DNA of 64,000 nt from Mesorhizobium australicum (lineage in GTDB: Bacteria; Pseudomonadota; Alphaproteobacteria; Rhizobiales; Rhizobiaceae). The notes below the pieces were generated by a model. The model saw only the letters and a program-made list of their open reading frames with translations, did no database searches and was not told where the DNA came from. Positions 17,195-24,732 of this stretch are shown piece by piece; within the stretch, counting starts at the first letter, position 1, and each line of letters starts with the position of its first letter. The translations under genes were made by a program, and so were the position numbers. The stretch lies in contig NZ_FXBL01000004.1 of the NCBI RefSeq assembly GCF_900177325.1, forward strand, positions 1,240,001-1,304,000, written 5' to 3'.

Positions 17195-18705
17195 TCGGGC
17201 GAGGTCTCCATGACGTGGTCGGCAAGATCGCGGATCACGGACATCTTCTGCCAAAGAGGCGCAATCGAATCGAGCAGGCTTACAAACAGCGCATGTTTTT
17301 CACGAGCATAGTCTGCCACTTTGCCCGTCTGCGGCATGGCGACAGCATCGGGCGTGTTCACCCATGCGCGGGCGAGTTCGGCGTCGCCCGCGTCCAGCAG
17401 GTGCCTGGCTCCGATCGTCGCGAGGCCGCGCAGACCGGCCTGGGCGCCACTGGCGCGCTCGACGGGAATACCCAGCAGCGTCGCCAGGAATCCTGCGAAG
17501 TACGGGTCGGACGCCAGGCCGCCGCCGAGCGAGAGCACGCCGGCGGGCGCGTTCATCATGTCGTGGCTGATCCGCGCGACGAAGGCCAGGCCTTCGCGGG
17601 CGGCCCAGGCGATCTGCTCGGGCCGGGTGTGCGCCGTCAGCCCCAGCAGCGCGCCGCTGGCATCGGGCGTCGTATAGGGCGCTCGCTCGCCGCCTGGCTC
17701 GAAGAAAGGGTGCAGGATCAGCCCGGAATAAGCCGGGCCGACGTGGATCGGCAGGCCGACGGCGATGCGTCCGACGTGCTGGAACAGCGTTGCGCCGTTG
17801 AAGCTCGGGTGGAACGACAGAAAGCCTTCGCCGAGGACGAAACGCTGGAGCATGGCGCCGGGCGGCGTCTGGCGCATCTGCGTCGGGTCGAGGATGTGGC
17901 AAGCATGGATTGCGCTAGTACCGAAGATCGATGCGCGCGTCACCGAGGGTCGGATGCCGAGGCCGAGGCCGACTAGCGTCGACTGCACATCGCCGGGTCC
18001 GAGCAGGACCGGCGTTCCGGCCGCGACGCCGATGGCCGCGGCCGCGGCCGACGAAAGCGTGGCACGGCATTCGCCTACCGGGGCGAAGTCCGGGAGGAGC
18101 TCCAACCCGCGCTCAAGGCCCAACGCGCGCTGGACGAGATCCGACATGGCGCCGGTTCGCCAGTCGCCCCAGACGGGTAGGGCGGCTGTCGGCTCGCCGC
18201 ACAAGGCTCCCGTCAGCGTGAAGAAAAGCCATTCCTTGAGGCGAAGCACATGGGCGATGCGCGACAGGCGCTGCGGATCGTTGCGCTGCAGCCAGAGCAG
18301 TTGCAGGCTCTGCGACGCCGCCGTCGGGCGGGACCCTGTCACCGCATGGATTTCGTCCTGGGCGCCCGAGGCCTGCAGTTCTGCCGAAATCTGCCTTACC
18401 CGGCCGTCAAGCCAGGTCATGGCGTGGCCGGCCGGCTGCGTGGCCGCGTCGAGCGGCCACAGGCCGTCGCCTTGGCCGGTGACGAGGATGCCCTCGACCG
18501 GACCGCCGAGCCCGGCGGCGCAGTCGCGCAGCACCGCGAAGGCGTCGTCCCGCGTCACCGCCATGTCCTGCTCGACGCGCGCGCCGTCGCGTCGCAGCGC
18601 CTGATTCTGCCGTTCCGCCGTCGCCACGATCCGGCCATGCCTGTCGAACGCAGCGGCCTTGACGGCCGTCGTTCCGGAATCGAGGCAGAGCAGGAAAGGG
18701 CCCAT
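17191..18705 (-). CDS. FGGY-family carbohydrate kinase
   Basis: The 504-residue protein has the two actin-like domains of FGGY kinases: 'LCLDSGTTAVKAAAFDRHGR' (phosphate 1) at the N-terminus, 'GQGDGLWPLD', and in the C-terminal domain 'ASIFGTSAIHAC' and 'SLGGGLASDPYFAGFLATLL' (adenosine site). Substrates in the family include ribulose, xylulose, fuculose, erythrulose and glycerol. A class II aldolase begins eight bases upstream in the same operon, so phosphorylation of a ketose at C1 followed by aldol cleavage is the natural reading, as in fucose or rhamnose catabolism. The start at 18705 was chosen because 'MGPFLLCLDSG' is the conserved beginning of the fold. Confidence 0.9.
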   Translation of the reverse strand: MGPFLLCLDSGTTAVKAAAFDRHGRIVATAERQNQALRRDGARVEQDMAVTRDDAFAVLRDCAAGLGGPVEGILVTGQGDGLWPLDAATQPAGHAMTWLDGRVRQISAELQASGAQDEIHAVTGSRPTAASQSLQLLWLQRNDPQRLSRIAHVLRLKEWLFFTLTGALCGEPTAALPVWGDWRTGAMSDLVQRALGLERGLELLPDFAPVGECRATLSSAAAAAIGVAAGTPVLLGPGDVQSTLVGLGLGIRPSVTRASIFGTSAIHACHILDPTQMRQTPPGAMLQRFVLGEGFLSFHPSFNGATLFQHVGRIAVGLPIHVGPAYSGLILHPFFEPGGERAPYTTPDASGALLGLTAHTRPEQIAWAAREGLAFVARISHDMMNAPAGVLSLGGGLASDPYFAGFLATLLGIPVERASGAQAGLRGLATIGARHLLDAGDAELARAWVNTPDAVAMPQTGKVADYAREKHALFVSLLDSIAPLWQKMSVIRDLADHVMETSPE

Positions 18706-18713
18706 GTTCTGGT

Positions 18714-19391
18714 TCAGGAAGCCTGCCGCAGCCCCTGGAGCGCGGCGGTTCCCTGCTGGCCGTAGGTCTTGAACTTCACCAGCACCTCCGCGATCTGGCT
18801 CTCCGACAGCACCGGCGGCTCGCCGAAGGGCAGGCACAGCAGATATTGCTGCGCCAGGGTCTCGACCGTCACCGCCAGCGCCAGGGCGCGGGCGATGGAG
18901 ACATGCGCGGCAATGACGCCATGATGGGCCATGAGGCAGGCGCGACGGCCTTCAAGCGCCTTGACCACGACGTCGGCCAGCGCCTGCGATCCGAAGATCT
19001 CGTAGGGCGCGCAGGGGATCGTGCCGCCGCCCGTCGCAGCGATCGAATAGTGGATCGCCGGAATGTCCTTGCCGAGGATCGAAACGGCAGTTGCATGGGT
19101 GGAATGGGTGTGCACCACCGCGTTCAGATCCGGCCGGGCGCGCAGGATGTCGCGGTGGAAGCGCCATTCGCTCGACGGCAGCACGTCGCCGGCATAGGTG
19201 GCGTCCCAGTTCATGGCCACGACGTGCTCGGGCAGCAGGTCCTTGTAGGGAATGCCGGTCGGGGAGATGAGGAAACCGTCGCCGTGGCGGACGCTTATGT
19301 TGCCTGCCGTGCCCTTGTTGATGCCGAGGGCGTTCATGCTGCGGCACGCCTCGATCAGTTCGGTCCTCAGTGCGCGTTCTTCGTCTGTCAT
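18714..19391 (-). CDS. Class II (zinc) aldolase, fuculose-1-phosphate aldolase family (second copy)
   Basis: The 225-residue enzyme shows 'NKGTAGNISVRHGDGFLISP', catalytic Glu in 'PSSEWRFHRDILRA', zinc histidines in 'VVHTHSTHAT' and 'LMAHHGVIAAH'. It is a paralogue in family terms of the aldolase at 11639 but clearly divergent, so the two probably act on different ketose phosphates. It lies between a hydroxyacid dehydrogenase and the FGGY kinase with 8-base gaps, all in one operon. Expected products are DHAP and an aldehyde or hydroxyaldehyde. The start at 19391 gives the standard family length. Confidence 0.9.
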   Translation of the reverse strand: MTDEERALRTELIEACRSMNALGINKGTAGNISVRHGDGFLISPTGIPYKDLLPEHVVAMNWDATYAGDVLPSSEWRFHRDILRARPDLNAVVHTHSTHATAVSILGKDIPAIHYSIAATGGGTIPCAPYEIFGSQALADVVVKALEGRRACLMAHHGVIAAHVSIARALALAVTVETLAQQYLLCLPFGEPPVLSESQIAEVLVKFKTYGQQGTAALQGLRQAS

Positions 19392-19399
19392 GGCAAGGT

Positions 19400-20455
19400 T
19401 CACTTCGTCGGGTAGAGGGGCTGCTCGCCTTCCAGGATACGGCCGATGTCCTCGGCGATCATGTCGGCGGCCTTGGTGATCGAATAGCGGGACGCGCCGG
19501 CAATGTGCGGCGACAGCGTCACGTTGGGAAGTTTCAGAAGCGGCCAGTCGGCTGGCGGCGGCTCGGGATCGAAGGTGTCGAGGGCCGCGCCGCGCAGATG
19601 TCCCGAGACCAGCCCATCGTAAAGCGCGGAGTAGTCGAGGACCTGGCCGCGCGTCGTGTTGACGATATATGAGCCGGGCTTCATCGCGGCGATCTGGGCG
19701 CGGCCGATCATGTTTTTGGTTTGCGGCGTGACGCGCGGATGCAGCGTGACGACGTCGCAATGCGCCAGGAGCTCGTCCAGCTCCATCTTGCGGATTCCGG
19801 CGTCGGCCTCTTCCTGCGTCAACTGCCGGAACGGATCGTAGATGGCGATGCGGCACCCGAATGGCCGCAGCAGCCGCGCCACGCGCGAGCCGATGTCGCC
19901 GAATCCGACGATGCCGACGGTGAGTTCGCAGAGTTCCGGTCCCGTATGATCAAAGTGGTAGAATTCGCGGCGGAATTCGCCGCTTGCCACCGACAGGTGG
20001 CCGCGGATCAGGTTGCGCGTTTCGGCGAGCAGAGACGCAACCGTAAATTCGGCGACCGCGGAGGCGTTGCGGCCGGGCGTGTTGACGACGGTGATGCCGC
20101 GGGCACGGGCGGCCGCCATCTCGATGTTGACCGGACCGCCGCGCGACACGGCGATGATCTTCAGCTTCGGCGCGTGCTCCAGGCTCCTGGCGGTGATCGG
20201 CGCCAGGTGCGTCACCAGGACATCGAGGTCGGCGATAAAGTCGAAATAATGCTCCGGCCGGCCGACGAACTCGGCGACGGGAAGATCGGGATCGAACTTC
20301 GTCGACTGCACCTTGAGCGGCCAGTCGAGCTGCATCTGGCGATAGGTCGCGGCGCGCCCAGCGAGCCGCTTCGTCAGCGCACCCTCGAAGAAGGCCGGCT
20401 GCATGAAACCGTCACCGATGATCCCGATCGACAGCGAGCGCGTCTGGTTCATCAT
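19400..20455 (-). CDS. D-2-hydroxyacid dehydrogenase, PGDH-like
   Basis: This 351-residue protein is an NAD-dependent D-isomer 2-hydroxyacid dehydrogenase. The Rossmann motif is 'TVGIVGFGDIGSRVARLL'; catalytic residues are in 'NTTRGQVLDYSAL' (Arg), 'DTFDPEPPPADWPL' (Glu region) and 'TLSPHIAGAS' (His). It should interconvert a 2-hydroxy acid and a 2-oxo acid, which fits supply of a 2-oxo acid to the ThDP enzyme in the same operon. Two nearby starts exist; the ATG at 20455 lies 8 bases after GGAGG, while the ATG at 20461 lies only 2 bases after it, so 20455 is preferred. The specific acid is unknown. Confidence 0.88.
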   Translation of the reverse strand: MMNQTRSLSIGIIGDGFMQPAFFEGALTKRLAGRAATYRQMQLDWPLKVQSTKFDPDLPVAEFVGRPEHYFDFIADLDVLVTHLAPITARSLEHAPKLKIIAVSRGGPVNIEMAAARARGITVVNTPGRNASAVAEFTVASLLAETRNLIRGHLSVASGEFRREFYHFDHTGPELCELTVGIVGFGDIGSRVARLLRPFGCRIAIYDPFRQLTQEEADAGIRKMELDELLAHCDVVTLHPRVTPQTKNMIGRAQIAAMKPGSYIVNTTRGQVLDYSALYDGLVSGHLRGAALDTFDPEPPPADWPLLKLPNVTLSPHIAGASRYSITKAADMIAEDIGRILEGEQPLYPTK

Positions 20456-20475
20456 GTTCATGACCTCCGGCGCTC

Positions 20476-21690
20476 CTATGCGGTCTTCGCCTTGGCCGGC
20501 GCGGGACCGTCTACTTCATACCCCGGCAGGACGTCCCGGTAGCGTTCGCCGTCTAGCGCGATCTCGCCCAGAATCTCGGCCGTATGCTCGGCGAATTGCG
20601 GCGGCGCGAGGCGATAGCTCGCCGGTGTGCGCGCCATCTTGATCGGACTGCCGGTGCCGCGATAGGCGCCGATGTCGACGACCATCTCGCGGTGGCTTGT
20701 GTGGGGATCGGCGACCACCTGGTCGATGGTGCGCACCGCGCCGCACGGAACGCCGGCCTTGATCAGCGTGTCGGCGAGCGGGTCGCACTCGAAGCCCGCA
20801 AGCGCCCGTTCGAGCTCGACCTTCAGCGCGTCACGGTTGACGTTGCGTTCGCCATTGCTGGCGAAACGCGCGTCGCCGGGCAGGTCGGGGCGGCCGATGA
20901 TGCGGCACAACGTCTCGAACTGCCGGTTGTTGCCGACGGCGAGGAAGATCGGCTCAGTGCCGGTGGCAAAGGTGTCGTAGGGACAGATGTTCGGATGCGC
21001 GTTGCCGGACGGGCCGGGGACCTTGCCGGACAGGTAGTAGTTCGGCAGGTGAGGATGCAGCAGCGAGATCCCGCAGTCGTAGAGCGTCGTCTCGACGAAC
21101 TGGCCCTTGCCGCTCAGCGTCCGCTCGTTGAGCGCGAGCAGGATGCCGATCACCGCGTTGAGGCCGGTCACCATGTCGACGACCGGCAGGCCGACGCGCA
21201 GGGGATCGCCGCCGAGCTCGCCGTTGACGCTCATGATGCCGGTGGATGCCTGGATCGCGGCATCATATCCCGGCAGGCCGCCGAGTGGGCCGTCGGCGCC
21301 GAAGCCTGAGACGCGGCAGTGGACGAGGCGCGGAAAGCGGCGCTCCAGTTCCTCGCGCGTCAGGCCCCATCGTTCGAGCGTGCCGGTCTTGAAATTTTCG
21401 ATGAAGACGTCGGCCGTCTCCAACAGAGCCAGCAGCAGTTCCTGGCCGGCCGGCTGCGCCATGTCGAGCGCCATGCCGCGCTTGTTGCGGTTGAGGCCGA
21501 GGAAGTAGCTCGCGGTGCCGTTTAGGAAGGGAGGGCCCCAGCCGCGCGTCTCGTCGCCTGCCGGCGGCTCGATCTTGATGACAGAGGCGCCGTGGTCGGC
21601 CAGCACCTGGCCGGCATAGGGACCGCCCAGCACGCGGCTGGCGTCGATCACCTTGATGTTGGCCAGAGAGCCCGTATTCAGCATCATCAT
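20476..21690 (-). CDS. Class III CoA-transferase (CaiB/formyl-CoA transferase family)
   Basis: The 404-residue protein has the interlocked-dimer class III CoA-transferase signature: 'LANIKVIDASRVLGGPYAGQ' at the N-terminus, 'VIKIEPPAGDETRGWGPP', 'NRNKRGMALDMAQPAGQELL', and the catalytic Asp in 'GLPGYDAAIQASTGIM'. Such enzymes move CoA between a donor acyl-CoA and a carboxylic acid. Three consecutive ATG codons (21690, 21687, 21684) are possible starts. It is in the ten-gene operon beside the class I CoA-transferase, so the pathway appears to use two different CoA-activation steps. The acids used are unknown. Confidence 0.9.
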   Translation of the reverse strand: MMMLNTGSLANIKVIDASRVLGGPYAGQVLADHGASVIKIEPPAGDETRGWGPPFLNGTASYFLGLNRNKRGMALDMAQPAGQELLLALLETADVFIENFKTGTLERWGLTREELERRFPRLVHCRVSGFGADGPLGGLPGYDAAIQASTGIMSVNGELGGDPLRVGLPVVDMVTGLNAVIGILLALNERTLSGKGQFVETTLYDCGISLLHPHLPNYYLSGKVPGPSGNAHPNICPYDTFATGTEPIFLAVGNNRQFETLCRIIGRPDLPGDARFASNGERNVNRDALKVELERALAGFECDPLADTLIKAGVPCGAVRTIDQVVADPHTSHREMVVDIGAYRGTGSPIKMARTPASYRLAPPQFAEHTAEILGEIALDGERYRDVLPGYEVDGPAPAKAKTA

Positions 21691-21704
21691 TCTGTCCAGT
21701 TCAA

Positions 21705-22478
21705 TTATGAAGCGAGCATGCAAGGAGCCGGATCGCGAAGATCCCGGCGCAACTGCTCGGCGAATTCGGGGTAGGTCTCGGCCAGCTCGTCGAGGACGCG
21801 TCCGCGCAGCAGGGCGAGTGTCGCTTCGTCCGGAAGCGCCGTCTGCTTCGGCGCCTCGTCATGGGCGAAATCGAAGCCGGTCGACTGGCGGATCTCGGCC
21901 AGGTCGTGGCCCGGATGCACGCTGTCCAGCCGGAAGCCGGGCCGCGCCTTGTCGAAGGAAAACAACGCCTTGCCGGTCAGCAGGCCATAGGGGCCGCCGG
22001 TGCGATAGACGCCATCGTCGCTGACGCCCGGCGCGCTGATGAAATCGACCTTGTCGACGAAGACGCGCGGGCTGTGCTCCTCGCGGAAGAGGATGACGCG
22101 GGGCACGACGAAATAGAGGTAGCTGGAGCCGAAGGAGCCCGGCCAGCGCACGCTGGAGCGGGGATAATCTCCGGCGCCGACGAGGTTGACGTTGCCGCGG
22201 CCGTCGATCTGGCCACCGCCAAGAAAGAAGGCGTCGATGCGGCCCTGGCCGGCGCAGTCGAACAGTTCGGCCGAGCCGTTGGTGAAGAAGTTGTGCTCGA
22301 CCGAGCCGAGGATCGAGATCCGCGGCTCGGGCGCTCCGGCCCTGGCCTTCATGGCGCGCAGCAGCATGGCGCCGGCCGCGGGTATCGGCGAGGAGGCCCC
22401 AACCGCGACGTGGCGGACGCCGTCGAGCAATCGTGCGATTGTGCAGATCAGCACTTCGCGGGGAAGGATATCGCTCAT
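21705..22478 (-). CDS. Class I CoA-transferase, beta subunit (glutaconate CoA-transferase/IpdB-like)
   Basis: The 257-residue protein resembles the beta subunit of glutaconate-type CoA-transferases and of IpdB, with 'VAVGASSPIPAAGAMLLRAM', 'FFLGGGQIDGRGNVNLVGAG' and 'VRWPGSFGSSYLYF'. In true transferases the beta subunit provides a catalytic Glu; the matching stretch here, 'SILGSVEHNFFTNGSAELF', cannot be assigned with certainty, so it may be a CoA-thioester transferase or a hydrolase of the IpdAB kind. The start overlaps the alpha subunit stop by four bases. It acts with the alpha subunit in the cytoplasm. Confidence 0.85.
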   Translation of the reverse strand: MSDILPREVLICTIARLLDGVRHVAVGASSPIPAAGAMLLRAMKARAGAPEPRISILGSVEHNFFTNGSAELFDCAGQGRIDAFFLGGGQIDGRGNVNLVGAGDYPRSSVRWPGSFGSSYLYFVVPRVILFREEHSPRVFVDKVDFISAPGVSDDGVYRTGGPYGLLTGKALFSFDKARPGFRLDSVHPGHDLAEIRQSTGFDFAHDEAPKQTALPDEATLALLRGRVLDELAETYPEFAEQLRRDLRDPAPCMLAS

Positions 22479-23290
22479 TGCGCGGGCTCCAACCGGGCCG
22501 ATTCCATGTAGCCGGCAAACCCGACCGCAGTTCTGGCGGCGCGAGCATAGCGGAGGATTTCCGCGGTATCCGTCGGGTACTCGCCCCATAAACCATAGGG
22601 CCAGGCACCCTTCGGCGCATGGGCGATCGCGCTGACGTAGAGCGCCGGCAAAGTGCCCGCGGCGGTGGTCTCCGACAAGAGAAGGTTCTCGTCGACAATG
22701 CGTTCGACCGTGACAAGCGTGCTAGCGGACGCGTAGGCCATAGCGGCCAGTTCGCGGCGACGCCCGATCCAGACATTGCCGAAGCGGTCCGCCATCGGCG
22801 CATGGAAAATGGCGAGGTCGGGCTTGATGGCAGGGATGAGGACGATCGGGTCGCCCCGTTCGGCGAAGGGATTGTCGATGACGCGCCAGTCGTCACGGTG
22901 GCGCAGGACGTCGGTGCCGATGAGGCCGCGCATCGGCAGGAAGGGGCTGCCCTTCTGCGCCGCCATCAGGCCTGCATGGATGGCGGGGCAGGTTGCGTCC
23001 ATGATCCGGATCGCGCCCTCGCGAACCGCCTCGTTGAATCGCGGCGCTCCACCGGCCTCGCCGAGGGATACCGCGCTGGTCTCCACCGTGCGCACGAGGC
23101 CTGCGCCGACGAGCTGGTCGACCTGGAGGCCGCCGGTCGGCACGCAGACGATGTGGAGGTCGCCCGCGCCGTGCTCGATGATCGGCCTGGTCATAGCCAT
23201 CGACACGCCCGCATAGTCGACGGGCAAAGCGATGCGCATGCCTTGCTCGACATGCTTCGCCATGTCGCGAAGTGAAGTAGGCACTTCCAT
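22475..23290 (-). CDS. Class I CoA-transferase, alpha subunit (glutaconate CoA-transferase/IpdA-like)
   Basis: The 271-residue protein matches alpha subunits of class I CoA-transferases: 'GDLHIVCVPTGGLQVDQLVG', 'FLPMRGLIGTDVL', 'KPDLAIFHAPMADRFGNVWI' and a C-terminal 'GAWPYGLWGEYPTD'. It is the first gene of the ten-gene operon that runs down to the rhodanese. Start choice is open: the ATG at 23290 directly abuts GGGAGG, so a GTG at 23284 (six bases after it) or the ATG at 23260 may be the true start. Its promoter region is shared with the divergent ABC importer and carries two matching palindromes. Confidence 0.87.
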   Translation of the reverse strand: MEVPTSLRDMAKHVEQGMRIALPVDYAGVSMAMTRPIIEHGAGDLHIVCVPTGGLQVDQLVGAGLVRTVETSAVSLGEAGGAPRFNEAVREGAIRIMDATCPAIHAGLMAAQKGSPFLPMRGLIGTDVLRHRDDWRVIDNPFAERGDPIVLIPAIKPDLAIFHAPMADRFGNVWIGRRRELAAMAYASASTLVTVERIVDENLLLSETTAAGTLPALYVSAIAHAPKGAWPYGLWGEYPTDTAEILRYARAARTAVGFAGYMESARLEPAQ

Positions 23291-23355
23291 CCTCCCAAAT
23301 CCGCCTCGGCGCCCTGAGGCGGTCGAGACGGTTAGCTTTTGGACTTCCAACAGGT

Positions 23356-23372
23356 GTTCTATAATATAGAAC
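23356..23372. promoter_or_regulatory. Perfect 17-bp palindrome, probable operator (CoA-transferase side)
   Basis: GTTCTATAATATAGAAC is a perfect inverted repeat with a one-base centre. It lies 66 bases before the CoA-transferase alpha start in the 287-base gap between divergent operons. A close copy lies at 23542-23560. IclR-family regulators bind such short AT-centred palindromes, and an IclR gene follows the importer. Confidence 0.65.
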
Positions 23373-23541
23373 GCTTTTCTGAAAATGAGCCTAGTCCTGG
23401 TAGCGTGTTCCTGTCAATCCGGTTTTGGGTGCTTCACTGTCGGTGCCACGCTCCCACAGGGGGCATGTTTACACCGCGCCGGCTGCTTTCACGAAAGGCT
23501 TGACAAGCAGGTAGCGGCAGCAAATGATAAAAACAGAAAGC

Positions 23542-23560
23542 TGTTCTACAATATGGAACA
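23542..23560. promoter_or_regulatory. Matching 19-bp imperfect palindrome, probable operator (importer side)
   Basis: TGTTCTACAATATGGAACA has the same GTTCTA-AATAT-GAAC skeleton and the same central A as the palindrome at 23356, with two mismatched pairs between its arms. It ends 17 bases before the ATPase start, overlapping the ribosome-binding region, so a bound protein would block the importer operon. Confidence 0.6.
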
Positions 23561-23577
23561 GCGGGAGGAGAGATAGG

Positions 23578-24732
23578 ATGGCCGAAAAGGTGGCCGGGCG
23601 CGTCGAGCGCAGGAACGCCGGGGACAATACGTCCGCCGCCACGAGCGAAGCTTTCGAGCGCAGCGTCATCGGGTCGGGGATCGCCGTCCGGGAGATAGTG
23701 AAGTCGTACGGGGCCTTCCGCGCCGCGGATCAAGTCAGCCTCGAGATCGAGCCCGGCGAGTTCATCACGTTGCTCGGCCCGTCGGGCAGCGGCAAGACGA
23801 CGCTGCTCAACCTTATCGCCGGCTTCCAGAAGCCAGACGATGGTGAAATCCTGGTGGACGGAAAGGCCATTCAGGACGTGCCGACCCACAAGCGCGGCTT
23901 CGGCATGGTGTTCCAGAGCTACGCGCTGTTCCCCAACATGACGGTGACGCAGAACGTCGCCTTTCCGTTGCGAATGGCCGGCGTCGACCGCGCGACCGCC
24001 GAGCGGCGAGTCGCCGAGACGCTCGACATGATGCGGTTGTCGGAACATGCCGCAAAGAGCCCGTCGCAGATGTCGGGCGGGCAACAGCAGCGCGTGGCGA
24101 TCGCGCGCGCCATTGTCCTGCGGCCAAAGGTCGTGCTGATGGACGAACCGCTGAGCGCTCTGGATCGGCGGCTGCGCGAATCGATCCAGATCGAGATCCG
24201 ACAGCTTCACCGCACCCTCGGCAGCACGATCCTCTTCGTTACCCACGACCAGGGCGAAGCGCTTACCATGAGCGACCGCATCGCCGTCATGGATGCCGGC
24301 AAGATCGTCCAGGTTGGCACGCCGACCGAAATCTACCGCCACCCCAAGGATCGCTTCGTTGCATCCTTCGTCGGCGAGAGCAATCTGATCGAGGCCGAGG
24401 TCGTGCAGAAGCGCGGCACGACGATGACGCTCAAGAACCGCGCCGGCTACGTCTTCAGCGCGGAAAGCCGCGACGCGATCGACGTCGGACGTGCCTCGGT
24501 GCTCGTCCGCCCGGAGAGGATCGCGATTTCGGATGTGCCGACGGCGAACTCCATTCCGGCGGTGGTGACCTCCGCACTGTTCCTCGGCGAGATCCTGCGC
24601 GTCGAGGTGCGTATGGAGGGCGGCGAGACATTGCTCATCCGCTGCACCGACAGGACTGGCCGGCCCTTACCGTCCGTCGGCGACTTGCTGCATGTCAGCT
24701 GGGGTGCCGAAGACTGCTGGGTCCTGTCATGA
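23578..24732 (+). CDS. ABC transporter ATPase, PotA/spermidine-putrescine type
   Basis: The 384-residue ATPase has Walker A 'GPSGSGKTT', Q-loop 'MVFQSYALFPNMTV', signature 'MSGGQQQRVAIARAI', Walker B 'VVLMDEPLSALD', H-loop 'LFVTHDQGEALTMSD', and a C-terminal TOBE domain (about residues 300-384) as in PotA/PotG/FbpC. The start at 23578 has a strong GGGAGGAG site. A weakly conserved 40-residue N-terminal extension precedes the fold. Its stop overlaps the permease start. Together with the next two genes it forms a polyamine/opine-type importer expressed divergently from the ten-gene operon. Confidence 0.93.
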   Translation: MAEKVAGRVERRNAGDNTSAATSEAFERSVIGSGIAVREIVKSYGAFRAADQVSLEIEPGEFITLLGPSGSGKTTLLNLIAGFQKPDDGEILVDGKAIQDVPTHKRGFGMVFQSYALFPNMTVTQNVAFPLRMAGVDRATAERRVAETLDMMRLSEHAAKSPSQMSGGQQQRVAIARAIVLRPKVVLMDEPLSALDRRLRESIQIEIRQLHRTLGSTILFVTHDQGEALTMSDRIAVMDAGKIVQVGTPTEIYRHPKDRFVASFVGESNLIEAEVVQKRGTTMTLKNRAGYVFSAESRDAIDVGRASVLVRPERIAISDVPTANSIPAVVTSALFLGEILRVEVRMEGGETLLIRCTDRTGRPLPSVGDLLHVSWGAEDCWVLS

